Source: Bradyrhizobium cytisi (GTDB taxonomy: Bacteria > Pseudomonadota > Alphaproteobacteria > Rhizobiales > Xanthobacteraceae). From it: a stretch of 64,000 nt of DNA. Within the stretch, counting starts at the first letter, position 1, and every line of letters begins with the position of its first letter. A program made the position numbers and the translations under genes. The notes under the pieces were generated by a model. The model was not told the origin of the DNA. It did not search any database and saw nothing but the letters and a program-made list of their open reading frames with translations. The stretch is taken from contig NZ_VSSR01000043.1 of NCBI RefSeq assembly GCF_008123515.1, positions 31,560-95,559 of the forward strand, written 5' to 3'. Positions 8,285 through 17,069 of the stretch are shown here, piece after piece.

Positions 8285-8737
8285 TTACCAGTGACCGGTA
8301 TTCGGCATCGACGCCCACGGCTCGGCCGGCGCCTTCGGGTCGCCCTTCTGGAGGATCTCGATCGAGTGCAGATCGGGCGAGCGCACGAAGGCCATGTTGC
8401 CGTCGCGCGGCGGACGGTTGATGGTGACGCCCGCCTTCATCAGCTTCTCGCAGGTTAAGTAGATGTCGTCGACCTCATAGGCGAGATGGCCGAAGAAGCG
8501 GTCCTCGCCATAGGTCTCCTCGTCCCAATTCCAGGTGAGCTCGACCAGCGGCGCGCCGCGCGTTTGCGGTTGCTTCTTCAGCGCCTCGAGATCGTCCGAC
8601 GAGCACAGGAACACCAGCGTGAAGCGCCCCTTGTCGTTCTCGATCCGCCGCACCTCCTTCAGCCCCAGCGCATCCTGATAAAACTTCAGCGCGACATCGA
8701 GATTGCGCACGCGCAGCATGGTGTGAAGGTATCGCAT
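8285..8737 (-). CDS. gloA: Glyoxalase I (lactoylglutathione lyase, VOC family)
   Basis: The 150-residue protein converts the methylglyoxal-glutathione hemithioacetal to S-lactoylglutathione. All four metal ligands expected for GloA are visible: His5 (RYLHTML), Glu in APLVELTWNW, His in FFGHLAYEVDD and Glu in SIEILQKG. The residues of the N-terminal VOC half (FYQDALGLKEVRR) and of the second half (EKLMKAGVTINRPP) match the family. The ATG at 8737 is preceded by GGGAGCAAC. The open frame extends upstream to 9001 but that part is proline-rich, low-complexity read-through of the leader and is excluded. Confidence 0.95.
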   Translation of the reverse strand: MRYLHTMLRVRNLDVALKFYQDALGLKEVRRIENDKGRFTLVFLCSSDDLEALKKQPQTRGAPLVELTWNWDEETYGEDRFFGHLAYEVDDIYLTCEKLMKAGVTINRPPRDGNMAFVRSPDLHSIEILQKGDPKAPAEPWASMPNTGHW

Positions 8738-9033
8738 GGTTGTTGCTCCCTGGAACGAATGGGGTTTTGCTTTGGGCCGGGACGGCGGGGGAGAGATAGC
8801 AGGAAAGTGCGGGGAGGGGGAGGGGACGGAGGCACATGTGCGTGAGGGGGAGGCGGTGGTGAAATAGATCGGACAAGTGTTGACCGAAGCCGCAGATCCA
8901 GCAGGGGCGCGATGGCAGCAGCCTTGGTTTGATCGGTTGCGGCTAACCGTTGAGCCACAGGCCCCGCCGCGATCCGGCTGCGGGAATGCTTGCCCGGTCA
9001 ATCTGAACGGGCCGCGATCTCTTTGGCAAACGC
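8738..9033. other. Intergenic region with a G-rich tract
   Basis: No gene is supported. Plus-strand positions ~8783-8862 are almost pure purine, including the runs GGGG-A-GGGGG-A-GGGG-AC-GG near 8813-8832. The region is the leader of gloA on the minus strand and lies downstream of the giant surface-protein gene's stop. Confidence 0.5.
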
Positions 9034-12000
9034 TCAGATCATGTGCCAGTCGTGTACGGAGATCGCCGACGCATGATCATGCGTCGCATCGCTTAGCCTT
9101 TGCGCGAAAGTTTCGTTGCCGAGGCTCACGAGCATGTTGTCCTGCGGTCCAACCCGCCAGGCATCCGCAAACAGCCCTTCGATTACCTTGGTGCTTGGAT
9201 TGACCAGCCACGAGCCATTGGCAAGGCCGAAATCGTTCCTGGCGTTGCCGTCGAGATTGCCGAGCAATCCCTCGAAACTGCCGGGCCCGCGGGCGCTTCC
9301 CGCATGCACGGAAAGATCGAGATAGCTGCCGTGATCGGTCATCTGAACGAAATCGAGCGATGTCTCGATCTGGTGCGTCGTCGCTGTCGCCCTGCCGATG
9401 ACGACACCATCTCCGAGGTCGAGGCGGTCGCCGACCGCGAACGTGACGGCATGGCCGTCGACGAGCATCGTGCTCGGCTTGGCCTCGTCGAACACAATGA
9501 GGTGGTCGCCCGCCTCGACACCGACGGCTGTCAGATAACTGACTCCGGTGTGCCCCAGATTTTCAGCGCGTCCCTCGATCTCGAATTCCGGGCCTGACGT
9601 CGCGTGGGCGATGACATAATCGCCAGTCGACTGCAGATTGAATTTGAATCCATCGAACGAAGTGTAGTGAACGTCGCCCCAGCCGCCCCCGGTGGTGCCT
9701 GACTTGACGGTGACGCCAACGGTCCCGGTGGCCAGGCCGCCATGACCGTCGGAAACCGTGTAGTCGAACGCCGCGACGCCACTGTAGCCGGCATCCGGCG
9801 TAAAGGTGACGGTATCGTGGGCGGCATCGAACACCACGTTGCCGTGGGTCGCGTGACCGACACTGACCAGGCTCAGCGTGTCGCCGTCGGGATCGGTGTC
9901 GTTGGCGAGAAGTGCGGCGGCCGATGTGACGAGCGGCGTATGTTCCTGTGCGGTGACGTGATCACCGCCCGCGGTGGGTACCCCATTGGCGGCCGCCGAC
10001 AGCGTGGTCGAGATCTGATCCGTGTTGCCCGCGAGGTCGGTGGCCGACGCGACCAGCGTGTGATCGCCGACACCGTGGAGCGTGACATCAGCGTGCCAGC
10101 TGCCGTCGGAGCCTACAATCGCGGTGCCGAGCACCGATCCGCCTTCGCTGATCTGGACGGTCCGCCCGGAATCCTCAAGCCCGGCGGTGCCGGAGATTTC
10201 GGTTGGCCTGTCCGTGATGGTGGGTCCGGTTGGCGCGGCGAATGCGAGATCCGGCGCCACGGTGTCGTAAGTAAACTCGATCTCGCCGGCGGCCGAGACG
10301 GATCCGGCGGCATTGGTCTGGGTAACGCTGACGTGGTGGACGCCCTGCGTGAGGCCAGCGGGGTCATAGGAAGCAACGACGCTTCCATCCACCGTATAGG
10401 TGAGTGTCGCCCCGGGGACCGCCGCGACCGCAATGGTTGCATCGTTGGTGACGCGGTCGGTGCCGGACGCGCCGGAATCGTGGGCAAGTGTCAGCGTCGG
10501 AGCCGCGGGTGTCGCGATGGCGACGGTAACGCCGACCGTCGCCGTGGCCAGGCCGCCATGGCCGTCGGAAATCGTGTAGTCGAACGCCGCGGCGCCACTG
10601 TAGCCGGCATCCGGCGTAAAGGTGACGGTTTGATTGGTGGCATCGAACACCACGTCGCCGTGGGTCGCGTGACCGACACTGACCAGGCTCAGCGTGTCGC
10701 CGTCGGGATCGGTGTCGTTGGCGATAAGTGCGGCGGCCGATATGACGAGCGGCGTATGTTCCTGTGCGGTGACGTGATCACCGCCCGCGGTGGGCAACCC
10801 ATTCCCGGTCTCGACGCCATCCGCAAAGGCCGCGACCACGGCGTTGAGCAGCACGGGGTCGCTCCCCGCCTGCGTGGCGGCGTCCACCGCGCTTCCCTGG
10901 ACCGCCGTTTCCACGAACGCCACGTCGTCTAACACCGTCGGCGAGGTGGAGAGGTGCGCCAGGCTCGTATTGGTCGCGGCCGCGACATGCGCGACAGCAT
11001 CGGCGACCGCCTCACTGACCCCCGCCGCAGTGGCCATTGCGGTCAGTTGCGCGACGCTCGTGAGGTCGACGGCGCTCTGGGTGCTCAACTGTCCCGCGAC
11101 GGCGCGGATCGCGTTGAACGCCGTCTCGCTCGGGTCCTGGCCCAAACCGACGAGCGCGGCCGCGATCAACGAGACCGTGTCCTGCACCTGTGCGCCGGCG
11201 ATCAGCACGGCGATTGCATCCGCGTTGCCGGCGCCCGCCTGCGCGACCGGGTCGGCGTGCAGGAGATCGAAACCGGTCGGCAAGCCAAGCTTCGTCAGCA
11301 CCGTCCCGACGCTCAGCAGCGTCGCGAGCGTCGTGAGCGGCGTGAGCACGCTCGAACCTGCGGGAGCGAGAAGCAGCCCCCCGAACGGCAGGCCGGTCGA
11401 AACATCGGTCCCGCCGGTCGCCACCAACACCCCCGTTCCGCCGACGAGCGTGAAAGCGCCGTCCGCACCGGTGCGGGTGGAGACCTCGCCGGGGCTGAGC
11501 AACAAATCATCGTTGGCGTCGGCAAAAACCGTCGCGCCGGACAGATAGCCATCGACCACCTTGCCGTCGGTCTCGGGTGGCGGCGGCACTGCCGTGGTGA
11601 AATCAAGCGTGCCGCTGGAGAGACCGGCAAACGCGGTGCCCGCAGCATCGACGACGACACCGGCCCCGAATGTGACATGATAGGTCTGCCCACCCGCAAG
11701 ATCGCCGGTCGGATTGATCGTCATGGTCGTGCCGGAGAAGATGACCTGATTGGCGTCGGTGACGTCGATCGTGCGCACGTCGCCGGCGTCGCCTGTGATC
11801 GTGATCGTGCCGTGGCCAGCATGGACAGTCTTGTCGAAATTCAAGGTAATGTCGGCGGCTGCCGCGACATCGGTCGCCTCGTCTGCAGGGCTGATGCTGG
11901 CGAGGGTCGGTGCGACGTCGACCGGATGTGATGGATCGTAGGGAAACTTGGTCAGGTCCTTGATGAAGACATCGCCCGCTCCATTGGTGTCGCCCGGCAC

Positions 12001-14757
12001 GAGATTGGCTGCGTAGGAGACAAAGCTGATTTTCGTTCCGTCGGCGGAATAGGTGGGGTTCGTCGACCAGCCGCTTCCGTCCGTCCCGAAGGAGTCGTCG
12101 GAGACGAGCCTGATCGCTCCCGTCACGAGATTCTTCTCGTAGACGTCACCTTTGCTGTTGCCGACGCCGGGCACAAGATTGGCGTCCGTCGAGACAAAGG
12201 CGATCCGCGTTCCGTCGGGCGAGAAGACCGGATATTCATAATACGCGGTCGCGGTTGTCGTCCCCTGTTCTCCATTTGCACCGGTCGAAACCCGCGTGAT
12301 CGCGCCCGTTTCCAGGTTCTTGATAAAAATATCCGGGGCTTTGTTGGTATCGCCGAGGACAAGGTTCTCGGCGTCGCTCTGAAAAGCCACGGATTTTCCA
12401 TCCGGAGAAAACACAGGCAATTCAGAATCGCCGTAGGCCTGCGCGCCGTCGGCCGTCGTGGAGACGCGGATAACTTGTCCAGTCTGGAGATTTTTGGCGA
12501 AGATGTCGGATCCGTGGTTGGTATCCCCTGCGACGAGATTGTCGGCGGTGGATGCGAACACGACCCATTTGCCATCGGGCGAAAATGAATATCCGGGCTC
12601 GAGTGAGCCGACCAGTTGCCCGTCGGCAGGCGTGCCATCAGCCGCTGTCAAAACGCGGGTGATGGTGCCGGTCGTGAGGTTCTTGACGAAAAGGTCGCCG
12701 GCCAAATTGTTGGTGAGGTCGGAGCTTGACGATCTGAACAGGATGCTGTTGCCGTCGGGCGAGAAGACCGGAGAGTAGCTGAACCCGACACCAACCGTCC
12801 CGCCCGGGGTCGTCGAGACCACGGTGGATGTGCCCGAAACGAGATCATCGACGATGATGTTGCGGTCACCCGACGAGAAAGCGACTTTCGTTCCATCGGG
12901 GGAAAACACCGGACTGTCGCCACCCTCGGGGCCGGAGACAATGGTCAGGGCGCCGGTCGCCAGGTTCTTGAGCACGACCTGAGCCGCGGCGGCATAGGGG
13001 TTTGGCGCGAGATCGGAGGAGTTCGTGACGAAGGCGGCATACCTTCCGTCCGACGACAAGACGGGTGTTCCGGCGAACACGCCGAAATAGGCCTGGCTGC
13101 CATCCGCTTGCGTATCCACCCGCTCGATATTGCCGGTTACTTTGATCGTGACGGTGGTGTCTTGGCTCGACTGGTAGCCGGCGCCAGCCTTGTAAGTGAA
13201 GCTGTCGGTCCCGATGAAAGTCCCATCTGGCGTGTAGGTGAATGACCCGTCCGGGTTCAGGTCGACCCGCCCGTGCTTGGCGTCTGAAAAGGAGGTGACC
13301 GCCAGGGTGCTCTCGCCGGCCGCCACGGAGTCGTTGGCGAGCAGGCCATGGGCCACATCCACCTTGAGCGGCGCGCTATAGCTCGCAACGTATGTGTCCG
13401 CCGCCGTGCCGGGCGCTGGGTGCAGCGTCTTGATGAAGACCTCATTGAGGGAGGTCGGGTTGCCACCCGCCACGAGGCCACTTTCTTCCGAAGAAAAGGC
13501 GATCATGCTGGCGTCGGGCGAGAAGCCGCCAGGATAGGTGAAGTTTCCGTCCGGGTTCTGATAAATGCCCTGCGATCCGTCGGCAGCCGTCGATACGCGA
13601 GTGACGGCACCCGTGACGAGGTCCTTGATGAAAATGTCGCGGCCACCATTGGTGTCGCCTGGAACAAGGTCGCCGGACAGGGACATGAAGGCGAGCTTGC
13701 TGTCGTCGGCAGAGAACGATGGTGCATATTGGCTCGCGAAGACGCCGGAATCGGTTTGGCTTCCATCGGAGGTCGTGGAGACGCGCGTGATTATCCCAGT
13801 CTTGAGATCCTTGACGAAAAGATCCGCAACGCCATTGGTATCGCCGGCGACAAGGTTGCTGGCGTCCGACCAGAACGCGACTTTTGTGCCGTCGTGAGAA
13901 ACGCTGAAAGCCTTGATAGACCCATTCGCCTGAACTCCATCAGCGGCGTCTGAAATTCGAGAGACGCTTCCAGTCGTCAAGTCTTTGACGAAGAGATCCG
14001 TCGCCCCATTGTTGTCGCCGGCGCTGGCATTCGTGGCGTCAGATGTGAAAAAAAGCTGATTAGCGTTCCAGCGGATCTGACTTCCGGAAAGCCCGCCATT
14101 GAGTTGCGCCCCGCTACTCGTCGTCGAAACGCGGGTGATCACTCCTGTGCCGAGATCTTTGATAAAGACGTCCAGCGAATTATTCGTATCTCCGGGAACA
14201 AGGTTCGAAGCGAAAGAAGAAAATAGAAGCCGATGTCCATCCGGCGACAGGACTCCACTGCTACTCAGGCCGTTAGCTTGCACACCCGAAGCGGTGGCCG
14301 ACAACCGCGTGATCGCGCCCGTCGTGAGGTCTTTCTCGAAGATATCAGACACACCATTGGTATCGTCTGGTACGAGCTTGTCGGAGGACGACGAGAAGAT
14401 AACGGAGTCGTTGGTCCCGAAACTGCCTGAGCCGTCAGAGTCCAACGAGGCTGCATCGGTTCCTCCGGGTGACGAGACGAGAGTCACTGCGCCCGTAGTG
14501 AGATCCTTCACATAAAACCGAGCGCTACCGTGAATCAGGTTCAGCCCCGGAACCAGATTGGTTGCGTAGGACGCGAGGAGCACCTTGGTACCATCCGGTG
14601 AAAAGCCGCTGAAGTAGGTATCACTATTAGCCGGCGTTCCATCCTGAGCGCTTGAAATGCGTACGATTTCGCCTTGTGCGTCGTTCGGTCCAGCCATCTT
14701 ATTTCCTGCAATCCGATTGGTGAAATTGAACTCGATCGCGTTCGGTATCCGGGCCAT
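9034..14757 (-). CDS. Giant PD40-propeller / cadherin-like / VWD surface protein
   Basis: From the minus-strand ATG at 14757 the product is 1907 aa. Residues ~30-450 and ~550-930 are two arrays of PD40/TolB-like propeller repeats: each ~50-residue unit has F-S-P-D-G-x-x-x-x-F-x-S, NLVPGDTN and a D-V-F-I-K-D-L-x-T-G-x-I-T-R-V-S strand. Between them (~455-545) is a cadherin-like/VCBS-type domain ending in DSFTYKAG. Then come a Big_5-type Ig domain (~940-1055, PADEATDVA...ITLNFDKTV), a helical Ala/Val-rich linker (~1070-1310), a second and third cadherin-like copy flanking two Ig-like domains (~1320-1680), and a C-terminal VWD-like domain (~1690-1890, WGDVHYTSFDGFKFNLQSTG and LLGNLDGN). There is no N-terminal signal peptide; with this architecture type I secretion is likely but no RTX nonapeptides are seen. 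A role in adhesion or biofilm is inference. Confidence 0.85.
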   Translation of the reverse strand: MARIPNAIEFNFTNRIAGNKMAGPNDAQGEIVRISSAQDGTPANSDTYFSGFSPDGTKVLLASYATNLVPGLNLIHGSARFYVKDLTTGAVTLVSSPGGTDAASLDSDGSGSFGTNDSVIFSSSSDKLVPDDTNGVSDIFEKDLTTGAITRLSATASGVQANGLSSSGVLSPDGHRLLFSSFASNLVPGDTNNSLDVFIKDLGTGVITRVSTTSSGAQLNGGLSGSQIRWNANQLFFTSDATNASAGDNNGATDLFVKDLTTGSVSRISDAADGVQANGSIKAFSVSHDGTKVAFWSDASNLVAGDTNGVADLFVKDLKTGIITRVSTTSDGSQTDSGVFASQYAPSFSADDSKLAFMSLSGDLVPGDTNGGRDIFIKDLVTGAVTRVSTAADGSQGIYQNPDGNFTYPGGFSPDASMIAFSSEESGLVAGGNPTSLNEVFIKTLHPAPGTAADTYVASYSAPLKVDVAHGLLANDSVAAGESTLAVTSFSDAKHGRVDLNPDGSFTYTPDGTFIGTDSFTYKAGAGYQSSQDTTVTIKVTGNIERVDTQADGSQAYFGVFAGTPVLSSDGRYAAFVTNSSDLAPNPYAAAAQVVLKNLATGALTIVSGPEGGDSPVFSPDGTKVAFSSGDRNIIVDDLVSGTSTVVSTTPGGTVGVGFSYSPVFSPDGNSILFRSSSSDLTNNLAGDLFVKNLTTGTITRVLTAADGTPADGQLVGSLEPGYSFSPDGKWVVFASTADNLVAGDTNHGSDIFAKNLQTGQVIRVSTTADGAQAYGDSELPVFSPDGKSVAFQSDAENLVLGDTNKAPDIFIKNLETGAITRVSTGANGEQGTTTATAYYEYPVFSPDGTRIAFVSTDANLVPGVGNSKGDVYEKNLVTGAIRLVSDDSFGTDGSGWSTNPTYSADGTKISFVSYAANLVPGDTNGAGDVFIKDLTKFPYDPSHPVDVAPTLASISPADEATDVAAAADITLNFDKTVHAGHGTITITGDAGDVRTIDVTDANQVIFSGTTMTINPTGDLAGGQTYHVTFGAGVVVDAAGTAFAGLSSGTLDFTTAVPPPPETDGKVVDGYLSGATVFADANDDLLLSPGEVSTRTGADGAFTLVGGTGVLVATGGTDVSTGLPFGGLLLAPAGSSVLTPLTTLATLLSVGTVLTKLGLPTGFDLLHADPVAQAGAGNADAIAVLIAGAQVQDTVSLIAAALVGLGQDPSETAFNAIRAVAGQLSTQSAVDLTSVAQLTAMATAAGVSEAVADAVAHVAAATNTSLAHLSTSPTVLDDVAFVETAVQGSAVDAATQAGSDPVLLNAVVAAFADGVETGNGLPTAGGDHVTAQEHTPLVISAAALIANDTDPDGDTLSLVSVGHATHGDVVFDATNQTVTFTPDAGYSGAAAFDYTISDGHGGLATATVGVTVAIATPAAPTLTLAHDSGASGTDRVTNDATIAVAAVPGATLTYTVDGSVVASYDPAGLTQGVHHVSVTQTNAAGSVSAAGEIEFTYDTVAPDLAFAAPTGPTITDRPTEISGTAGLEDSGRTVQISEGGSVLGTAIVGSDGSWHADVTLHGVGDHTLVASATDLAGNTDQISTTLSAAANGVPTAGGDHVTAQEHTPLVTSAAALLANDTDPDGDTLSLVSVGHATHGNVVFDAAHDTVTFTPDAGYSGVAAFDYTVSDGHGGLATGTVGVTVKSGTTGGGWGDVHYTSFDGFKFNLQSTGDYVIAHATSGPEFEIEGRAENLGHTGVSYLTAVGVEAGDHLIVFDEAKPSTMLVDGHAVTFAVGDRLDLGDGVVIGRATATTHQIETSLDFVQMTDHGSYLDLSVHAGSARGPGSFEGLLGNLDGNARNDFGLANGSWLVNPSTKVIEGLFADAWRVGPQDNMLVSLGNETFAQRLSDATHDHASAISVHDWHMI
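9727..9986. repeat. Intragenic direct repeat, copy 1 (cadherin-like module)
   Basis: About 260 bp is nearly identical to 10541-10800 and in the same orientation and frame, encoding the VTAQEHTPLV...GHATHG...DAGYSG module. Differences are scattered single bases, pointing to recent duplication or gene conversion within the giant gene. Confidence 0.85.
10541..10800. repeat. Intragenic direct repeat, copy 2 (cadherin-like module)
   Basis: Partner of 9727-9986. The long near-identity at DNA level contrasts with the more diverged propeller repeats of the same gene. Confidence 0.85.
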
Positions 14758-15080
14758 CGTTCCGTCCAGGCCTTCGCGATTTGATCCGTCAACGGCTTGG
14801 TCGGCACACGGAACGCACGCGCTTGCGTCTGATGCGGCGAAGCAGAAACACTCAATCTGAAACGGGCGGCCGCTGCCTCCACCGTTCGGTTGAGTTCGGT
14901 CCGATTTGGGCAACGGCTGCCGCCCACGCCGGTCACGACACAGTGAGGCCACACTTGCGCGGCGAGGTGCCTTGCCCTGTCATTTCGCCGGCGGCATCGG
15001 AGATGGTGAAATTTTCGGCGCTAGCGCCGATTGAACAGGCATCGGAGCCGCGGCTGCACCGACGACATACTAAACGCTGA
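14758..15080. other. Leader region of the giant gene with a perfect palindrome
   Basis: No gene is supported. It is the upstream region of the minus-strand giant gene. Positions 15015-15030 are a perfect 16-bp palindrome (TCGGCGCTAGCGCCGA), a candidate regulator site or cruciform. Confidence 0.5.
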
Positions 15081-15140
15081 CGCCGATGATCACGCATCCA
15101 TTGCCGACGATCGCAAATTACGGTGACAGTGCACTAAATT
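15081..15140. repeat. Left inverted repeat of the tyrosine-transposase element
   Basis: The inner part GGTGACAGTGCACT (15122-15135) is repeated exactly in inverse orientation at 15858-15871. Outward the similarity continues imperfectly through GAT-ATCACGCAT-like sequence on both sides, giving arms of about 50 bp. A TTGACA at 15139-15144 with CATGAT 17 bp later may be the transposase promoter, so the repeat and promoter touch. Confidence 0.8.
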
Positions 15141-15172
15141 GACATCGCGCGGCTCTGGGGTCATGATGGGGT

Positions 15173-15853
15173 ATGGCCCGTCTTGCCCGTGTCGTCATTC
15201 CAGGTCATCCTCACCATGTCACCCAGCGCGGCAATGGCCGGGCGCGTACGTTCTTTGGCGATGACGACTATGCGCTCTATCGCGACCTGCTCGCGGAGAA
15301 TTGCCAGGCGGCCGGGGTCGAGGTGTGGGCGTGGTGCCTGATGCCGAATCACGTGCATCTCGTTCTGGTCCCGTCCGACACGGACGGGCTGCGCCGCGCA
15401 CTTGCACGCGTGCACCGGTCCTATGCGGGCGTGATCCAGGCGCGGCGCAAGCGCACGGGGCACTTCTGGCAGGGGCGCTTCGGCGCGGTGGCCATGGACG
15501 AAGAGCATCTCGCGGCGGCGTTGCGCTACGTGTCGCTCAACCCGGTGCGCGCCCGCCTGGTGCAGCGGGCGCAGGATTGGCGCTGGTCGAGCACGCGTGC
15601 GCATCTGCGCGGCAAGGACGACGGAGTGACTGCGCTCGCGCCGATCAGGGAGCGTTTCCCGCGTTTCGCCGACCTGCTCCACGGCACGCCGGAGACGGAC
15701 CTGTTCGACCGGCTGCGCGCTGCGGAAAGCATCGGTCGGCCGCTCGGAAATGATCGTTTCCTCGCCCGCCTCGAGCGGCTGACCGGGCGGCCTCTAAAAG
15801 CAGCCAAGCGCGGACCGAAGCCGCAGGACGAGCAGGGCGGCGACGACGAGTGA
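15173..15853 (+). mobile_element. REP-associated tyrosine transposase (RAYT / Y1_Tnp)
   Basis: The 226-residue protein belongs to the IS200/IS605-like Y1 transposase superfamily, in the RAYT branch that handles palindromic REP sequences as single strands. Motifs: RVVIPGHPHHVTQRGNGR at the start, AWCLMPNHVHLVL with the metal-binding HxH near residue 60, GHFWQGRFGAVAMDEEHL, and LRYVSLNPVRARLV with the nucleophilic Tyr near residue 122. WRWSST follows, and the C-terminus is basic (LKAAKRGPKPQDEQ). The ORF is intact from an ATG at 15173. It sits between ~50-bp inverted repeats rather than transposon ends with a target duplication, as expected for RAYT genes. It may be a domesticated single-copy gene. 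Confidence 0.9.
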
Positions 15854-15908
15854 ATTGAGTGCACTGTCACCGAAATTCGTGGCCACGCATGCGTGATCGT
15901 CGGCACTG
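15852..15908. repeat. Right inverted repeat of the tyrosine-transposase element
   Basis: AGTGCACTGTCACC at 15858-15871 is the exact inverse of the left arm core. Further out, ACGCATGCGTGATCGTCGGC matches the left arm outer part in inverse orientation with a few mismatches and a short gap. Confidence 0.8.
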
Positions 15909-15994
15909 TCCTGCCGGCGAGGGGCGGGATGGCCCGCCCGATGAACCAGCGTGGCGTGTGACGCGACGAATGCCTGGAAACGAGGTCTTTCGCC

Positions 15995-16201
15995 GTGAAC
16001 TGGTTCAAACGATATGTCGTCGGCTGCCTGATCGCGGTGCTGTTGTTTGCCGCCGTCGATAGCTTCAAACGCCCGGACGAGGAGATGCGCTACGGCGCCA
16101 TCCTGCTGGCGTCGGCCGGCTGGCCTGTCGTCGCCGCAATTGTGGTGGGCAGCACCATCGGCGACGTGGTGCATGACGTCCGCCAAGGCAAGGCAGGATG
16201 A
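15995..16201 (+). CDS. Small two-segment membrane protein
   Basis: A GTG start at 15995 opens a 68-residue protein with two hydrophobic segments (YVVGCLIAVLLFAAV and LASAGWPVVAAIVVGSTI) separated by a charged loop (KRPDEEMRYG). No family is recognised. The next small membrane protein begins 6 bp after its stop, so the pair is likely one transcript, closed by the hairpin at 16409-16441. Confidence 0.6.
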   Translation: MNWFKRYVVGCLIAVLLFAAVDSFKRPDEEMRYGAILLASAGWPVVAAIVVGSTIGDVVHDVRQGKAG

Positions 16202-16207
16202 GCGGCC

Positions 16208-16372
16208 ATGCTTGACGCCTTGCTCAGCCTGGTGTTCGACATCGTCCTCAGTGCGGTCGGGACCGCCATCGTCAAATTGTTCAGTCTGGAAAACGCCGCC
16301 GAAATCGCGACTGCGATCATCGGTCTTGGCTTCATCGCGATCGGCCTGACGGCCGCGTTGTGGGGACACTGA
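16208..16372 (+). CDS. 54-residue membrane protein
   Basis: The ATG at 16208 opens a 54-codon frame (MLDALLSLVFDIVLSAVGTA ... LTAALWGH). It has two hydrophobic segments, one at each end (LLSLVFDIVLSAVGTAIV and IATAIIGLGFIAIGLTAAL). It starts 6 bp after the preceding gene's stop and is followed by a terminator-like hairpin. Function unknown. Confidence 0.6.
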   Translation: MLDALLSLVFDIVLSAVGTAIVKLFSLENAAEIATAIIGLGFIAIGLTAALWGH

Positions 16373-16408
16373 AGCGAGACGTTCCGGCAGCGCCAATCCG
16401 AAATGCGA

Positions 16409-16441
16409 AAAACTGCCCCCGACATCGCCGGGAGCGGTTTT
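16409..16441 (+). terminator. Probable rho-independent terminator
   Basis: The arm AAAACTGCCCCCG pairs with CGGGAGCGGTTTT with one mismatch and one G-T pair across a 7-base loop, ending in four T. It lies 37 bp after the stop of the 54-aa gene. Confidence 0.65.
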
Positions 16442-16573
16442 CGAAAAGCGGCTTGAGTGGCCGGTGCCGTGCTTCGTCGTTTTCGGCGGCTTGCCGTCTC
16501 CGACGCGGCCCTCGTTCCGGAGGTCACAACCAGTGCGTACGGCTGCGTCGATGTCGCTGGCAGAAGCCTGCGC

Positions 16574-16882
16574 TTAAGCTGCAATCCGTTGCACGACCGG
16601 CGCCGCCGTCGTCAGCAGCTTCAGCACTTCGGCATGCTCGAGGTCGGGAACCGCGATCGCCGTGTGGCTGTAGGCCGCGTGCGTGCGCGATGTCGTGATC
16701 TTGTCCAGGATCTCTTTGCCCTTGATGACATGGAGGCCCATGCCGTCTCCTGACGGGAAGATCGCCAGCACCACGTCATAGGCGCCGATGACCGCCCTGA
16801 GCGCCTCGGCCTTGTCTTCGGCGACATCGACAAACACACGAACATCGGCTGCGAGTTCACGCAGCTCGTCAAAATCCAGCAC
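16574..16882 (-). CDS. Conserved-looking hypothetical protein (102 aa)
   Basis: A GTG at 16882, eight bases after a GGAG, opens a 102-residue soluble protein. It alternates acidic helix (LDFDELRELAADVRVFVDVAEDKAEALRAV) with strand-like segments (YDVVLAIFPSGDGMGLHVIKG and HTAIAVPDLEHAEVLKLL). The pattern looks like a small alpha/beta fold. I do not recognise the family. It is flanked by unrelated small genes. Confidence 0.6.
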   Translation of the reverse strand: MLDFDELRELAADVRVFVDVAEDKAEALRAVIGAYDVVLAIFPSGDGMGLHVIKGKEILDKITTSRTHAAYSHTAIAVPDLEHAEVLKLLTTAAPVVQRIAA

Positions 16883-17030
16883 TGTGGGTACTCCAACGCA
16901 ACGATACTGAATGGAGAGTGGATGCGTTGGGTTACCAGAGTCTGAACAATGTCTGTCGAGTCACAAGTTTCACGGCGAGGTGACGCAATCTCACGTGTTC
17001 ACCCGGCTACCTCACTCGGCTAGCTCACTT

Positions 17031-17069
17031 GGCGTAGCCTTATTTGGCATAGCCTTATTTGGCATAGCC
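17031..17069. repeat. 15-bp tandem repeat duplicating a stop-containing gene end
   Basis: On the minus strand GGCTATGCCAAATAA occurs twice in tandem, followed by GGCTACGCCAAGTGA. Each unit spells Gly-Tyr-Ala-Lys-stop in frame with the 61-aa gene, so its last four codons and stop are present three times. Confidence 0.85.
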
